DNA from: Alteromonas aquimaris
Lineage (GTDB): Bacteria > Pseudomonadota > Gammaproteobacteria > Enterobacterales > Alteromonadaceae
Length of the DNA: 64,000 nucleotides
NCBI RefSeq assembly: GCF_026183695.1
Contig: NZ_JAPFRD010000013.1
Coordinates: forward strand, 62,001-126,000
Direction of reading: 5' to 3'
Made by a program: the position numbers and the translations under genes. How positions within the stretch are numbered: the stretch's first letter is position 1; each line of letters begins with the position of its first letter. A model generated the notes under the pieces. That model saw only the letters and a program-made list of their open reading frames with translations. It was not told the origin of the DNA and made no database searches. Shown one piece after another: positions 46,049 to 55,052 of the stretch.

Positions 46049-47158
46049 ATGACAATCAATCGTCTACCTTCAAATGCGATTGAGGAAGTACGGGCAATCG
46101 CAAATGAGACACGACCACGTCAGGTGGCAGCACAGACTACGTTTACTGAAGACGATGCTGAAGCGGTAAATATTGCTTTGCGCCAACGCTTGGACAGTTT
46201 ACGTGAACGCCAGTTACAGCGTCAGAGCGAGCTGGAAGCGTTACGTCGCGACCAACAGACAGCGCTTGAGGTACAACAACGTGAAACACGTCAGTTAACA
46301 CGCTCGCAACAAGGTGAACAACAGCAACAACAATTACAACAGTTGCAAACACAGCGTTCAATCGAGGATCGCATTGCACGCGAAGAACGAGTCGATCAGC
46401 AAGTCGCCTTGCGTGAGGCCTTTCAGGCTCGTCAGACTGAACAGTCAGAAAGATTGCAAGAACAGCGCAACGAGCGACTTGAAGAGGCAGTTGAACGCAG
46501 AGAACGACTGCAGGCTGAGCGTGAGGAACGAGCTGAGCTGAGAGAGCAACAACTCGAAGAGCGTCTGGAGCGTGAACGTCAGCGTCGCGAAGAAACTCAG
46601 GAACGCATAGAAGCGCGCGAAGAACGACAGCGCGAGCGTCGTGAAGAGATTCGACAGGAAGAGCAGCGTCAGGAACGTCGGTTAGAAGAACAGCGTCGTG
46701 AAGAAGAACGTTTACAAGAACGAATCTTAGAAGATCAACGCCAAGAAGAACTGCGTTTGGAGGCGTTGCAGCAGGAACAGACTATCCAGCAACAACTACA
46801 ACAGGATCAGGCACAATTAGAGCAGATAATTGAAGCCCAGCGTCGCGCGTCGCGAGTTCAACAAGAAGCGTTAAACGAAGCGTTATTGGAAGAGCAGCGG
46901 TTAGATGAGTTCAGCGAAGAGGAGCAGCTTGAAGCGCAGACCTCGGATGAATTGCTGGAAATTTTGCGTGAAGAAGCATTGGTTTTACAGACTATTTTAG
47001 ATCGACAAGTGGCTGAAACAGACATTACTGATTTAAATAGCCAGTTAGCTAATGTGCAAACCGATCTGCAACTGGAAGTAGAAGAGAATGCCCGTCGGCG
47101 TCAGAACTTCCAACCGGCTTCAGCAAGACTGGGAAACTTTATTGACCAGTTAAGTTAA
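46049..47158 (+). CDS. Arg/Gln/Glu-rich coiled-coil protein without lysine
   Basis: 369 residues from the ATG at 46049, which follows GAGAGGAA. It has no signal peptide or membrane segment. After an N-terminal stretch of about 40 residues, almost the whole protein (about 45-290) is long runs of Glu, Gln, Arg and Leu in coiled-coil spacing, with repeated blocks such as ERERQRREETQER and QRREEERLQER. By direct reading it has no Lys, Cys, His, Trp or Tyr, two Gly and Met only at the start. The C-terminal 90 residues are less repetitive and end RLGNFIDQLS. No family is recognised; a cytoplasmic scaffold or filament is possible. It has its own operator-like repeat and terminator. Confidence 0.8.
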   Translation: MTINRLPSNAIEEVRAIANETRPRQVAAQTTFTEDDAEAVNIALRQRLDSLRERQLQRQSELEALRRDQQTALEVQQRETRQLTRSQQGEQQQQQLQQLQTQRSIEDRIAREERVDQQVALREAFQARQTEQSERLQEQRNERLEEAVERRERLQAEREERAELREQQLEERLERERQRREETQERIEAREERQRERREEIRQEEQRQERRLEEQRREEERLQERILEDQRQEELRLEALQQEQTIQQQLQQDQAQLEQIIEAQRRASRVQQEALNEALLEEQRLDEFSEEEQLEAQTSDELLEILREEALVLQTILDRQVAETDITDLNSQLANVQTDLQLEVEENARRRQNFQPASARLGNFIDQLS

Positions 47159-47177
47159 CGCTACTTATATGAATTAG

Positions 47178-47204
47178 AAGGGCTGCAACGGCAGCCCTTT
47201 TTAT
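47178..47204 (+). terminator. Terminator of the coiled-coil gene
   Basis: AAGGGCTGC-AACG-GCAGCCCTT followed by TTTATT, a 9-bp perfect stem about 20 bases after the stop codon. Confidence 0.9.
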
Positions 47205-47285
47205 TGTCTGCTTAAAAATAGTTATTTATAGTCGCCGCAAATATGCTTTAATTCGTCCAAATTAATCGGTTGTTTGTTGTTGTTT

Positions 47286-47681
47286 ATGCGTAGCTTATTA
47301 TTCGTGTCGTTAATATGTGTGTTGCTCACCGCCTGCAATTCGCTTCCCAATGAAGACCAGCTAGCACAACAAGATTATGGTACCTACCCCAAAAATCATG
47401 AACTTATAATAAAAGCGTGGTACAACAAAACCGAATCTCATCCTACCTCGATTTATATCAATTACATCACCAAGCCAAAGCGTTACTGGTTAGCCAACAA
47501 ATTGGGCGATGCCTGGTTTGGTTATTTGGTGTGTGTGACCATTGACTCTAAGAATCGCCTGGGCGCTTATTCAGGTTTTCGCCGTGATGCCTTTATTATT
47601 AAAAATGACCATGTCATTAAATATATTGCGGACGGCTCGTGGTGGGGGGAGAAATTATGCAAAGGCGACGAAACTAACTGA
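47286..47681 (+). CDS. Small putative lipoprotein, unknown function
   Basis: 131 residues from the ATG at 47286. The N-terminus MRSLLFVSLICVLLTACNSL contains the lipobox LTAC with Cys17, so the protein is probably a lipoprotein. The mature part is rich in aromatic residues (WYNK, KRYWLAN, WFGYLVCV, GSWWGEKLC) and has two more cysteines. No family is recognised. Its 3' end overlaps the convergent GAF-PAS gene by 8 bases. No strong ribosome site is seen. Confidence 0.65.
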   Translation: MRSLLFVSLICVLLTACNSLPNEDQLAQQDYGTYPKNHELIIKAWYNKTESHPTSIYINYITKPKRYWLANKLGDAWFGYLVCVTIDSKNRLGAYSGFRRDAFIIKNDHVIKYIADGSWWGEKLCKGDETN

Positions 47682-48543
47682 TCCTTTGTTTCGAATCCTG
47701 TACGTCGGCCTTCAAATCTTCACGAATTATCATTTCATGAGATATATCATGAAATGTACCGAACAAACGTATACATTCATTTTCTACAAATTCAGCAATA
47801 CCGTTTGCTTTGACCCAAATGGCTCTGTTTTTAGCAGTCACGAGCTCTAGCTCGAGTTGCCATGATTCACCCGAAGTGATAGCGTTTTCTACGGAGTTGG
47901 ATATTGCATCTCTACTGTACCCTTCCTTGTAAAAATCAATTGCGGTTTCAAGATTTGGCACATAGTCCAAAGGGACCTGGTGAATTAATTTAGTTTGATC
48001 ACTCCATTTCATTTGCTTGGTGCGCAAATTAACTTCCCACGTGCCAACCTTGGCGATACTTTCAAACCGGTTTAGCATTTCAATATTTTGTTTATATTCC
48101 TCATGTTTATACTGATTCACAAACTCATAGCTGTACCACCTGGAAAACAATTCAAGGTAATTTAAATGGCGGTGTGAAAATGGACGGGTTCGCCTCGAAG
48201 ATGCATAAACAATGACACCTATGGCAGCCGAATGACACAAAATCGGCGCACCTACAAATAAACTTGTGCTCTTATTATCGCTATGTCTGCCTGACGTGGA
48301 TTGTGCTTTTTCCAGTACCTCTTCACTAAACGCTAAAAGAGGAGGACGTATTTTATTTATTTTTTGTCGCGACAAATCCGTTTCTAATACCGCTACTGTT
48401 AGGCCAGACGCTTCCACGTGTGCAACCATACCGGTGTCGACATTAAAAAGATTTTTCCCCAGCTGTAATAGTGATGCAACTTTATTGTCAAAGGTTAGGC
48501 TTTGGTCGTAAGCAATGTTGTGAAAAGCGGAGACATATTCCAT
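47674..48543 (-). CDS. GAF-PAS sensor protein without output domain
   Basis: 289 residues. A GAF-like domain (about 15-150; FVGAPILCHSAAIGVIVYAS) leads into a PAS domain (about 165-275; AKVGTWEVNLRTKQMKWSDQ, then LFGTFHDISHEMI). A short coiled tail (REDLKADVQDSKQRIS) ends the protein where a histidine kinase or GGDEF domain would normally begin. The gene may be a truncated signalling gene or a stand-alone sensor that pairs with a separate partner. Start ATG at 48543 has a reasonable GAGTG upstream. Confidence 0.75.
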   Translation of the reverse strand: MEYVSAFHNIAYDQSLTFDNKVASLLQLGKNLFNVDTGMVAHVEASGLTVAVLETDLSRQKINKIRPPLLAFSEEVLEKAQSTSGRHSDNKSTSLFVGAPILCHSAAIGVIVYASSRRTRPFSHRHLNYLELFSRWYSYEFVNQYKHEEYKQNIEMLNRFESIAKVGTWEVNLRTKQMKWSDQTKLIHQVPLDYVPNLETAIDFYKEGYSRDAISNSVENAITSGESWQLELELVTAKNRAIWVKANGIAEFVENECIRLFGTFHDISHEMIIREDLKADVQDSKQRIS

Positions 48544-48874
48544 ATAACACTCTGTGATTAAAAATCAGCCTGGTTCCATTCTGCCTTAGCAAATAATTAT
48601 CATCAATCTGAATATCGCCCCGAACCAACGCTTCGCTGGATATCCGTTCACTTCAAATGTGAAATACTGCAAAGCCGTGTTCAAATAAGGAGTATTGAAG
48701 TGATGCAGCAAATCCTTTTGCCGTAGCGCAAACGCATAAATGTAATGGCCTAATGCAGCGGGGAGATGGGCGCGTCAAGGCCAGCGTGATAGAGATCGCC
48801 GTTTTCACGGCGATGACGAAAGAAAAATTCGTTTTGGGAGTGTATCCCTCGCGTTTACTGCAGGCTCCCTCCGC
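48544..48874. other. Intergenic region before the tRNA-tail repeats
   Basis: About 330 bases without a gene. One feature is visible: a perfect stem ATCGCCG-TTTTCA-CGGCGAT (48795-48814). The rest shows nothing I can name. Confidence 0.45.
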
Positions 48875-49138
48875 GCAACGGCACCGACACGTGGCGGTTT
48901 ATAGAATCAAAAAAGCCACGCAGGTGTGAGGCTTCTAAGAATGCTGCCCGAAGGCGGGATTGTAACGCGCCGTGCAACGGCACCGACACGTGGCGGTTTA
49001 TAGAATCAAAAAGCCACGCAGGTGCGAGGCTTCTAAGAATGCTGCCCGAAGGCGGGATTTTAACGCGCCGCGCAACGGCACCGACGCGTGGCGGTTTATA
49101 GAATCAAAAAAGCCCCGCGAATGCGAGGCTTCTAAGAA
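48875..49138 (-). repeat. Tandem ~98-bp repeats carrying tRNA-Phe tail copies
   Basis: Three head-to-tail units start at 48875, 48974 and 49072, with periods 99 and 98. Each starts with GCAACGGCACCGAC, then GGCGGTTTATAGAATC, then a terminator-like stem and the segment that in the third unit is the true 3' end of tRNA-Phe. In the first two units the tRNA end is decayed (minus strand ATCCCGCCTTCGGGCAGCA, versus ATCCCGCCTCTGGGCACCA in the gene). The CACCGACAC(G/A)YGG segment also resembles the tRNA variable and anticodon-stem region. Identity stops where the third unit enters the intact tRNA. Confidence 0.9.
49105..49130 (-). terminator. Terminator of tRNA-Phe
   Basis: On the minus strand AGCCTCGC-ATTC-GCGGGGCT followed by six T, beginning 9 bases after the CCA end. 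Degenerate copies of the same stem occur in the two upstream-numbered repeat units. Confidence 0.85.
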
Positions 49139-49214
49139 TGGTGCCCAGAGGCGGGATCGAACCACCGACACGCGGATTTTCAATCCGCTGCTCTACCGAC
49201 TGAGCTATCTGGGC
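49139..49214 (-). tRNA. tRNA-Phe (GAA)
   Basis: 76 bases on the minus strand with encoded CCA. Acceptor GCCCAGA pairs with TCTGGGC; D arm GCTC-AGTCGGTA-GAGC; anticodon arm GCGGA-TTGAAAA-TCCGC with anticodon GAA; variable loop GTGTC; T arm GGTGG-TTCGATC-CCGCC. All stems are fully paired. It follows yggX on the same strand behind its own promoter. Confidence 0.98.
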
Positions 49215-49261
49215 AAATCTGGTTGCGCGTTAGGCTTATGCCTGCTGCGTCGTGGGTGCGT

Positions 49262-49290
49262 ATTAAACGGATTTCCGTGGCACAAGTCAA
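49262..49290 (-). promoter_or_regulatory. Sigma-70 promoter of tRNA-Phe
   Basis: On the minus strand TTGACT (49285-49290), a 17-base spacer and TTTAAT (49262-49267), followed by ACGCACCCACG, a G+C-rich discriminator. Transcription would start about 40 bases before the mature tRNA. Confidence 0.75.
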
Positions 49291-49348
49291 CCGTTTTTCT
49301 ACAAATTTTCACGAAAGGTGAACTGATCGCTTATTTTTTAACTGATTG

Positions 49349-49621
49349 TCAGGCTTTAGGTGGTACGTAGCCTTCAATTGTTGGTTCTTTCCCTTCAAAC
49401 AAAAACGCCTCCATTTTTTCTTCTAAGAATTTTCTGGCTTGCGGATCCATCATATTAAGTTTGTTTTCATTAATCAGCATCGTTTGCTTTTTTTGCCATT
49501 CGGCCCACGCTGGCTTCGAAATGTTGTCAAAGATGCGTTTACCCAGTTCCCCTGGATAAAGTTGAAAGTCCAAACCTTCTGCTTCTTTATTCAAATGCTG
49601 ACAAAAAACGGTTCTGCTCAT
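49349..49621 (-). CDS. yggX: Fe(2+)-trafficking protein YggX
   Basis: 90 residues, standard size. [20 protein letters not shown] holds the conserved Cys7, and [20 protein letters not shown] is typical. YggX protects iron-sulphur clusters from oxidation and is linked with MutY, an FeS enzyme. It lies 25 bases after mutY, the same order as in E. coli. Confidence 0.97.
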   Translation of the reverse strand: MSRTVFCQHLNKEAEGLDFQLYPGELGKRIFDNISKPAWAEWQKKQTMLINENKLNMMDPQARKFLEEKMEAFLFEGKEPTIEGYVPPKA

Positions 49622-49646
49622 GGTAGTGTGCCTTTTCTAATTGGGT

Positions 49647-50684
49647 TTAACGTAACGCTTTTATTTCGTTAACGATTTTCTGGGTGGGCGCCGCCAGTCC
49701 GACTTCTATAGGTTGCAGTATATCAAACCAGCGAGCGCTGTCTTCTGCAATCCCTTTTAGAGGATAAGCACGGAGTTCTATCAAGAAAGGCTTAATATGC
49801 AGTTGGAAATGGCTAAATGTATGTACAAATGGAGTTAGTGACGTCTGTTGATAGTCGCCTAGTTGGTGTGACTTAACCACCTCATCCACACAGTTAGCTT
49901 CAATAAAACCAAACAACCCTCCCCATAATCCCGTGGGGGGCCGTTTCTTTAACAGTATCTGATTATGTAGGCTTAATGCCACCATTACCGTTTCCCGCTG
50001 GGGTAGCGTTTTTTTCGGTTTTTTGCCCGGATAGGTCGCTTGGGTTCCTTGAGCGTAGGCTAGGCACTCGGCCTGTAAAGGGCATTCATCACAACGTGGT
50101 TTGGATCGGGTGCACACCATGGCTCCTAAATCCATCATGGCTTGAGTGTAGTGTGCGCAATTGTTTATCGGGGTATGGCGTGCGGCAATCTCCCACAAGG
50201 TCTGCTCTACTTTCTTGGTTCCCGGCCACCCTGCAATGGCGTAACAGCGGGCGAGCACTCGTTTTACATTACCATCTAAAATAGGATGCGCCTGCCCTTC
50301 CGCTATGGATAAGATGGCGCCCGCAGTGGATCGCCCGATACCAGGTAATGCGATAACCCTGTCGATATCTGCTGGAAATTTGCCATCGTATTCGGCGACA
50401 ATAATCTTTGCTGCTTTGTGCAAGTTGCGTGCTCTTGCGTAATAGCCCAGACCGGTCCAGTGGTGAAGCACGTCATCTTCGTCAGCTTTGGCTAACGTGC
50501 GCACATCAGGAAAGCTAGCCATAAACCGCTGGAAGTACGGTATCACCGTAGCAACCTGGGTTTGTTGCAGCATGATTTCCGAGACCCATACGCGATAAGC
50601 GTTGATATGTTCTTGCCACGGCAAATGCTTCCTACCGTGCTGGTGAAACCAGTTGAGTACTTTTTGTGTGAAAGTATCTGACAT
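49647..50684 (-). CDS. mutY: Adenine DNA glycosylase
   Basis: 345 residues from the ATG at 50684, where [19 protein letters not shown] aligns with the E. coli start; an earlier in-frame ATG at 50726 lacks a ribosome site too. It removes A mispaired with 8-oxoG. Catalytic Glu36 lies in [10 protein letters not shown], the HhH motif is [10 protein letters not shown], and the catalytic Asp is in ILDGNVKRV. The [4Fe-4S] cysteines are in [17 protein letters not shown] (C-X6-C-X2-C-X5-C). The C-terminal NUDIX-like 8-oxoG reader is present. Forms an operon with yggX. Confidence 0.96.
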   Translation of the reverse strand: MSDTFTQKVLNWFHQHGRKHLPWQEHINAYRVWVSEIMLQQTQVATVIPYFQRFMASFPDVRTLAKADEDDVLHHWTGLGYYARARNLHKAAKIIVAEYDGKFPADIDRVIALPGIGRSTAGAILSIAEGQAHPILDGNVKRVLARCYAIAGWPGTKKVEQTLWEIAARHTPINNCAHYTQAMMDLGAMVCTRSKPRCDECPLQAECLAYAQGTQATYPGKKPKKTLPQRETVMVALSLHNQILLKKRPPTGLWGGLFGFIEANCVDEVVKSHQLGDYQQTSLTPFVHTFSHFQLHIKPFLIELRAYPLKGIAEDSARWFDILQPIEVGLAAPTQKIVNEIKALR

Positions 50685-50767
50685 AGAGTTAATGCGAGTA
50701 CGGCTACAACCAATTGAGGGACGCATGATATCATGTTTTATGATTTATTCAGGAGCACTTAAGAGCT

Positions 50768-51469
50768 ATGCAGACACCCGTGTTGTTTTTGCCCGGCACG
50801 CTTTGTGATGAGCGGCTTTGGCAGCCTGTTTGGCACCATATGGCGCACATTAATCGGCGTTACGTCCCCCTGCAGTGGGCAAATTCATTATCTGATATGC
50901 TACAGCTGACATCTGACCGTGTCCTACCAGACGAAAAAGTGCATTTAGTAGGATTTTCTATGGGAGGCTATATTGCAGCTAAATGGGCGTTACAGCATCC
51001 TTCACAGGTCGTTTCACTCACCCTGATTGGCTATTGTTTAAGTGGTTTATCATCTGCAGAAACACAGCGTCGCACCGATATGCTCAGATACCTAAGGTCG
51101 AATGCGTTTAAACCGAATTCGGCCTTCTTAGCCAACCTCATGCATCCCAACAGAGTGAATGATCAATCGGTTGCCGACCCTGTGATGGAAATGGCTCACG
51201 ATTTAGGCAAGGCAACGCTTATTGCCCACACACAAGCGACGACACCGCGAGAAAACCTTCTTAAAGACATTGCTCGGCTTAGCTCAAAAATTTCGTTGAT
51301 CGGGGCAGATGAAGATAAAATTGCTCCAATCAATGACATGAAAACCGAGCATGGGTCAGTTCGTAATGCCGATTTCTACACATTGAACCAAGCGGGTCAT
51401 ATGATGCCGCTGGAGTATCCGCAGAAAATTGCACAATTGCTATTGCGGTGTATTGCCCCGGCAAAATAA
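50768..51469 (+). CDS. Alpha/beta hydrolase
   Basis: 233 residues. The oxyanion segment FLPGTLCDERLW (about 7-18), the nucleophile elbow GFSMGGY with Ser64 and the C-terminal histidine in NQAGHMMPLEYP (about 213-224) give the classic triad; Asp in GADEDKIAP is the likely acid. The size is like the MhpC/BioH-type esterases. No signal peptide. Divergent from mutY. The substrate is unknown. Confidence 0.85.
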   Translation: MQTPVLFLPGTLCDERLWQPVWHHMAHINRRYVPLQWANSLSDMLQLTSDRVLPDEKVHLVGFSMGGYIAAKWALQHPSQVVSLTLIGYCLSGLSSAETQRRTDMLRYLRSNAFKPNSAFLANLMHPNRVNDQSVADPVMEMAHDLGKATLIAHTQATTPRENLLKDIARLSSKISLIGADEDKIAPINDMKTEHGSVRNADFYTLNQAGHMMPLEYPQKIAQLLLRCIAPAK

Positions 51470-51555
51470 TTCACCGAATTGTTGCTATATTATAAGGTTG
51501 TTATTGCAAAGCTAGGTAGGGGCTGGATAATGCCGCTGCGAGATTGGAAAAGGTA

Positions 51556-52287
51556 GTGAATCGAACGATGAGGCAATTTAAAAGTCAGGCAGAAGCTGAA
51601 GCAGCGGGTGTTTACGTAAGCAAAGTAAAAAGTTTTGTCAAACGCGAGGGCAGATTAACCAATGCCCAGGCAAGAGCCATTGATGAAAACTGGTCATCGA
51701 TGGGTATAGATTTCCAAGCCAAGCTTCTTAGTTTTGACCAGTTGTTTACCCAGTCTGGCCCCATAGTGTTAGAAATAGGTTTCGGCATGGGCAAATCACT
51801 GGTCCAAATGGCAGCCGATTCTCCCACCACCAATTTTATCGGTATTGAGGTGCATCGTCCTGGAGTAGGTTCATGTTTAAATGACGCTGCCGAGCTTGGC
51901 TTAACTAATTTACGGGTAATTGAGCACGATGCCGTCGAAGTTTTCAAACATATGATCCCAGATGGCAGTCTTCAGCGCGTTCAGTTGTACTTTCCTGATC
52001 CGTGGCATAAGAAACGTCATCATAAACGCCGCATCGTGCAGCCTGATTTTGTCTCCATGATTAAACAGAAACTGGCTATTGGCGGCGTATTTCACATGGC
52101 CACGGACTGGGAAAACTATGCCGAGCATATGCTTGATGTGATGGAACGCGCCTCAGGATTTACCAATACGTCGGCTACCAATGATTATGTTGAACGCCCG
52201 GCGTATCGACCCATCACCAAGTTTGAGGTCCGCGGTCAAAAGTTAGGCCATGGTGTGTGGGATCTCGTGTTTGAGAGAACAGAATAA
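51556..52287 (+). CDS. trmB: tRNA (guanine-N7)-methyltransferase
   Basis: 243 residues from GTG at 51556 behind GGAAAAGG; TTG at 51544 or ATG at 51568 are alternatives. It makes m7G46 in tRNA. The SAM site is [15 protein letters not shown] (about 71-85), and the catalytic region [18 protein letters not shown] (about 145-162) is nearly identical to E. coli TrmB. The stop codon overlaps the rsmC ATG (TAATG), so the two are cotranslated. Confidence 0.95.
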   Translation: MNRTMRQFKSQAEAEAAGVYVSKVKSFVKREGRLTNAQARAIDENWSSMGIDFQAKLLSFDQLFTQSGPIVLEIGFGMGKSLVQMAADSPTTNFIGIEVHRPGVGSCLNDAAELGLTNLRVIEHDAVEVFKHMIPDGSLQRVQLYFPDPWHKKRHHKRRIVQPDFVSMIKQKLAIGGVFHMATDWENYAEHMLDVMERASGFTNTSATNDYVERPAYRPITKFEVRGQKLGHGVWDLVFERTE

Positions 52288-53375
52288 TGCTTAGTGCACC
52301 CAGCCAGTTATTAGAGCGAAACATTGACTTATTTGATGAGGATGGCTGGTTAGTTATTAATCCTGCCGATGCGTACTTTACCGACCGCTTGAGCAATCTT
52401 GCGATTGACGTTCTTCATCAATATTTTGATATTTATGCCGAAAGTGTACGCGTTATTCCTTGCACTATATTAGATAGCAGGGACATTCTTGACACTCAAA
52501 CAGGCATTTTTAGCGAACAAAAAGTGGGTAAACACCAGCACTTTTTCGCGCCATTCTTAACCACTTCCAGGCGTTATCGCAATATCGTCATTTACCTACC
52601 GAAAGCAAAAGCCCATTACGCTATGCTCATTACAATGGCCGCCGCGCTGGTGCAAAAAGGTGGCTGCGTGTATGTGGTCGGCGAAAACAAAGGGGGTATA
52701 AAAAGTGCCAGTAAGTTGCTCGCTTCAATCGGGGAGGTAGACAAAGTAGACTCCGCACGACATTGTAGCCTGCTTAAGTGTGAAGTTACACAAAGCCATC
52801 CTGATTTCGATATCAAACAGTTTTTGCGGTATTTTGATATCAATATTAACGACCAGGAAGCCACCATCGCCAGCTTGCCAGGCGTCTTCAGCCATGAAGA
52901 ACTAGATGATGGTACTCAACTGCTATTGGAAAAACTGCCCTCTTCGTTGCGCGGTAGCGTGCTTGATTTTGCTTGCGGCGCAGGGATTATAGGCTGCCTT
53001 CTCAAAAAACAGCTTCCCCATCTGGATATTTCCTACTTGGATGTGAGTGCCTTAGCGTTATACAGCACTGCGCAAACACTAACTGAAAATGGCCTGACAG
53101 GCACATTAATGGCAGCAAACGGGTTACATGGCGTAGACGAACGGTTTAATTATATTGTCACTAACCCGCCCTTTCACACGGGCATTAAGACTGACTATAC
53201 AGTCACCAAACGTTTTATTGCGGATGCCGCGCGCCTGCTTCCACCAGGGGGCGATTTACACATGGTGGCCAATCGTTTTTTACCCTATCCAGGCCTTTTA
53301 GGGGAGGTATTTGAACGCGTCCAAACGCTTGCGCAAACTACGCGTTTTACAGTATATCAAGCGGTAAAGAGCTAA
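52287..53375 (+). CDS. rsmC: 16S rRNA m2G1207 methyltransferase
   Basis: 362 residues. A degenerate N-terminal methyltransferase-like domain (about 1-180) and an active C-terminal domain (about 185-362) with LDFACGAGIIGCLL (SAM motif I) and the catalytic NPPFH motif (about 292-296). The two-domain layout is that of RsmC, which modifies G1207 in helix 34. Translationally coupled to trmB. Confidence 0.93.
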   Translation: MLSAPSQLLERNIDLFDEDGWLVINPADAYFTDRLSNLAIDVLHQYFDIYAESVRVIPCTILDSRDILDTQTGIFSEQKVGKHQHFFAPFLTTSRRYRNIVIYLPKAKAHYAMLITMAAALVQKGGCVYVVGENKGGIKSASKLLASIGEVDKVDSARHCSLLKCEVTQSHPDFDIKQFLRYFDININDQEATIASLPGVFSHEELDDGTQLLLEKLPSSLRGSVLDFACGAGIIGCLLKKQLPHLDISYLDVSALALYSTAQTLTENGLTGTLMAANGLHGVDERFNYIVTNPPFHTGIKTDYTVTKRFIADAARLLPPGGDLHMVANRFLPYPGLLGEVFERVQTLAQTTRFTVYQAVKS

Positions 53376-53474
53376 TATAAAAAGAATTATCCATAGCGCG
53401 ATCGCCTGGCCTTGGATACACTGCTGATAGTGCAGATAAATCCGTTGCATTATTTTTTTGCGTGAGGGGTGACT

Positions 53475-54917
53475 GTGAACATTGTATTTGCCATATCTGA
53501 AGTGGAAGACCTGGTTAAGACGGGGGGCCTAGCTGATGTAGGGAAAGCACTCCCTATTGCGTTAAAAGAAGCCGGCTATAATGTGATTATTGTGCTGCCG
53601 TACTATCAGGCAATAGCCAACCAGTTGGAAATGGCACCAGAAAAACTGGCGTCGGCCTGTCCCCAACAAACCTTGTTTACCCAGAGTCAGGTTTATCACT
53701 TCGATGTAAAGCAACTCAACTGGAACGGTATCGACGTTTATTTCATTGATTACCCGGAATATTTTTCTCGAGAAGGTTTATATAGTAATGGCTACGATGT
53801 TTACAGAGATAATGGAGAACGTTTTAGTTTTTTCTCTGGCGCCGTATTAAATACATTGCCAGCAATTGGCTTTCAACCAGATATTATTCATTGTCACGAC
53901 TGGCATACCGCTATGCTGCCCTTTTTGATGGAACATGAACATAGCGGTTACTTTGAAAATACCTCTACCGTGTTCACTATTCATAACGCTGCCTTTCAGG
54001 GCGTCCATCGATTAGAGAGCATCCCATTTTTACGTCATCATCCTAATATTCTGTCTCAGGTACACGGTGGCTATATCAATATGCTGCAATCAGGAATTGA
54101 ATTTGCCAGCAAAATAACCACTGTTAGCCCAACTTATGCACAAGAATTGTTAACCAATCTGGGCAGCCACGGCCTACATGATCGGTTAGTGGCAAGGCAA
54201 CAAGATCTAATCGGCATACTGAATGGGTGTGATTATAGTCAGTGGAATCCTGAGCACGACGACTTTTTACCTGAAAATTATTCCGTCGAAACGTTACAGG
54301 CAAAATCAGCCAGTAAAGTGGCCTTGCAACAACTAGCCGCTTTACCGCAACAGCAAAACGCCCCTTTATTCGGCATGGTCTGCCGCTTAACTGAACAAAA
54401 AGGTTTCGGTTATTTACTGCCTATACTTAATGAGCTGATGCATCACAAGATTCAAATGGTGATTGTGGGCACTGGCGACCCCGAGGTGTGTATGGACTTA
54501 GGCGAATTTGCCCAACTGCATCCCGATAAGTTTGCGTTTATCAGCGGATTCAGCACCAAACATGCCCATCTGGTAGAAGCTGGCGCCGATTTTTTCTTGA
54601 TGCCCTCCCAATTTGAACCGTGTGGCTTAAACCAGATGTATAGCTTAGCTTACGGCACCATACCGATTGTGCGCGCAGTAGGGGGCCTGAAAGATACGGT
54701 AGTAGATATCTCCCAGGATAAGGAACAGGCCACGGGGTTTGTGTTTGAAGAACCCAGCCCGCAAGCATTATTAGGGTGTATTCGCCGAGCTCTACTATAT
54801 TTTTATGAACATCCCGCAGAGTTCCGACAAATGCAAATAAGGGGTATGCAGACGCGTTTTACCTGGCAAGACGCCGCAGCGAATTACGCGGCACTTTATC
54901 GTCAGATTGCTTCATGA
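53475..54917 (+). CDS. glgA: Glycogen synthase (ADP-glucose)
   Basis: 480 residues from GTG at 53475, chosen because GAGGGGTGA lies before it and the family start NIVFAISEVEDLVKTGGLAD follows; a GTG at 53469 is also in frame. GT5 enzyme that extends alpha-1,4-glucan from ADP-glucose. The KTGGLADV loop (about 15-22) and the C-terminal MPSQFEPCGLNQMYSLAYG (about 376-394) are conserved. No glgC, glgB, glgX or glgP adjoins, unlike most enteric gene clusters. Confidence 0.93.
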   Translation: MNIVFAISEVEDLVKTGGLADVGKALPIALKEAGYNVIIVLPYYQAIANQLEMAPEKLASACPQQTLFTQSQVYHFDVKQLNWNGIDVYFIDYPEYFSREGLYSNGYDVYRDNGERFSFFSGAVLNTLPAIGFQPDIIHCHDWHTAMLPFLMEHEHSGYFENTSTVFTIHNAAFQGVHRLESIPFLRHHPNILSQVHGGYINMLQSGIEFASKITTVSPTYAQELLTNLGSHGLHDRLVARQQDLIGILNGCDYSQWNPEHDDFLPENYSVETLQAKSASKVALQQLAALPQQQNAPLFGMVCRLTEQKGFGYLLPILNELMHHKIQMVIVGTGDPEVCMDLGEFAQLHPDKFAFISGFSTKHAHLVEAGADFFLMPSQFEPCGLNQMYSLAYGTIPIVRAVGGLKDTVVDISQDKEQATGFVFEEPSPQALLGCIRRALLYFYEHPAEFRQMQIRGMQTRFTWQDAAANYAALYRQIAS

Positions 54918-55052
54918 AAATAGCAAACTACTACCTACGCCAGGCCGATTCATAAAGATTTGGATTTTGTCTTCTTTTACTTTTCCAGCGTAATAGGCCA
55001 CTATAAGTGAAATTACTGCATTCAACGTTCTGTTTATTGTAAAAAAATATTA

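Noticed and set aside
48875-49138. CRISPR array or prophage attachment array
   Set aside because: Units abut each other without unique spacers, and no integrase or cas gene is nearby; tRNA-tail duplication explains them better.
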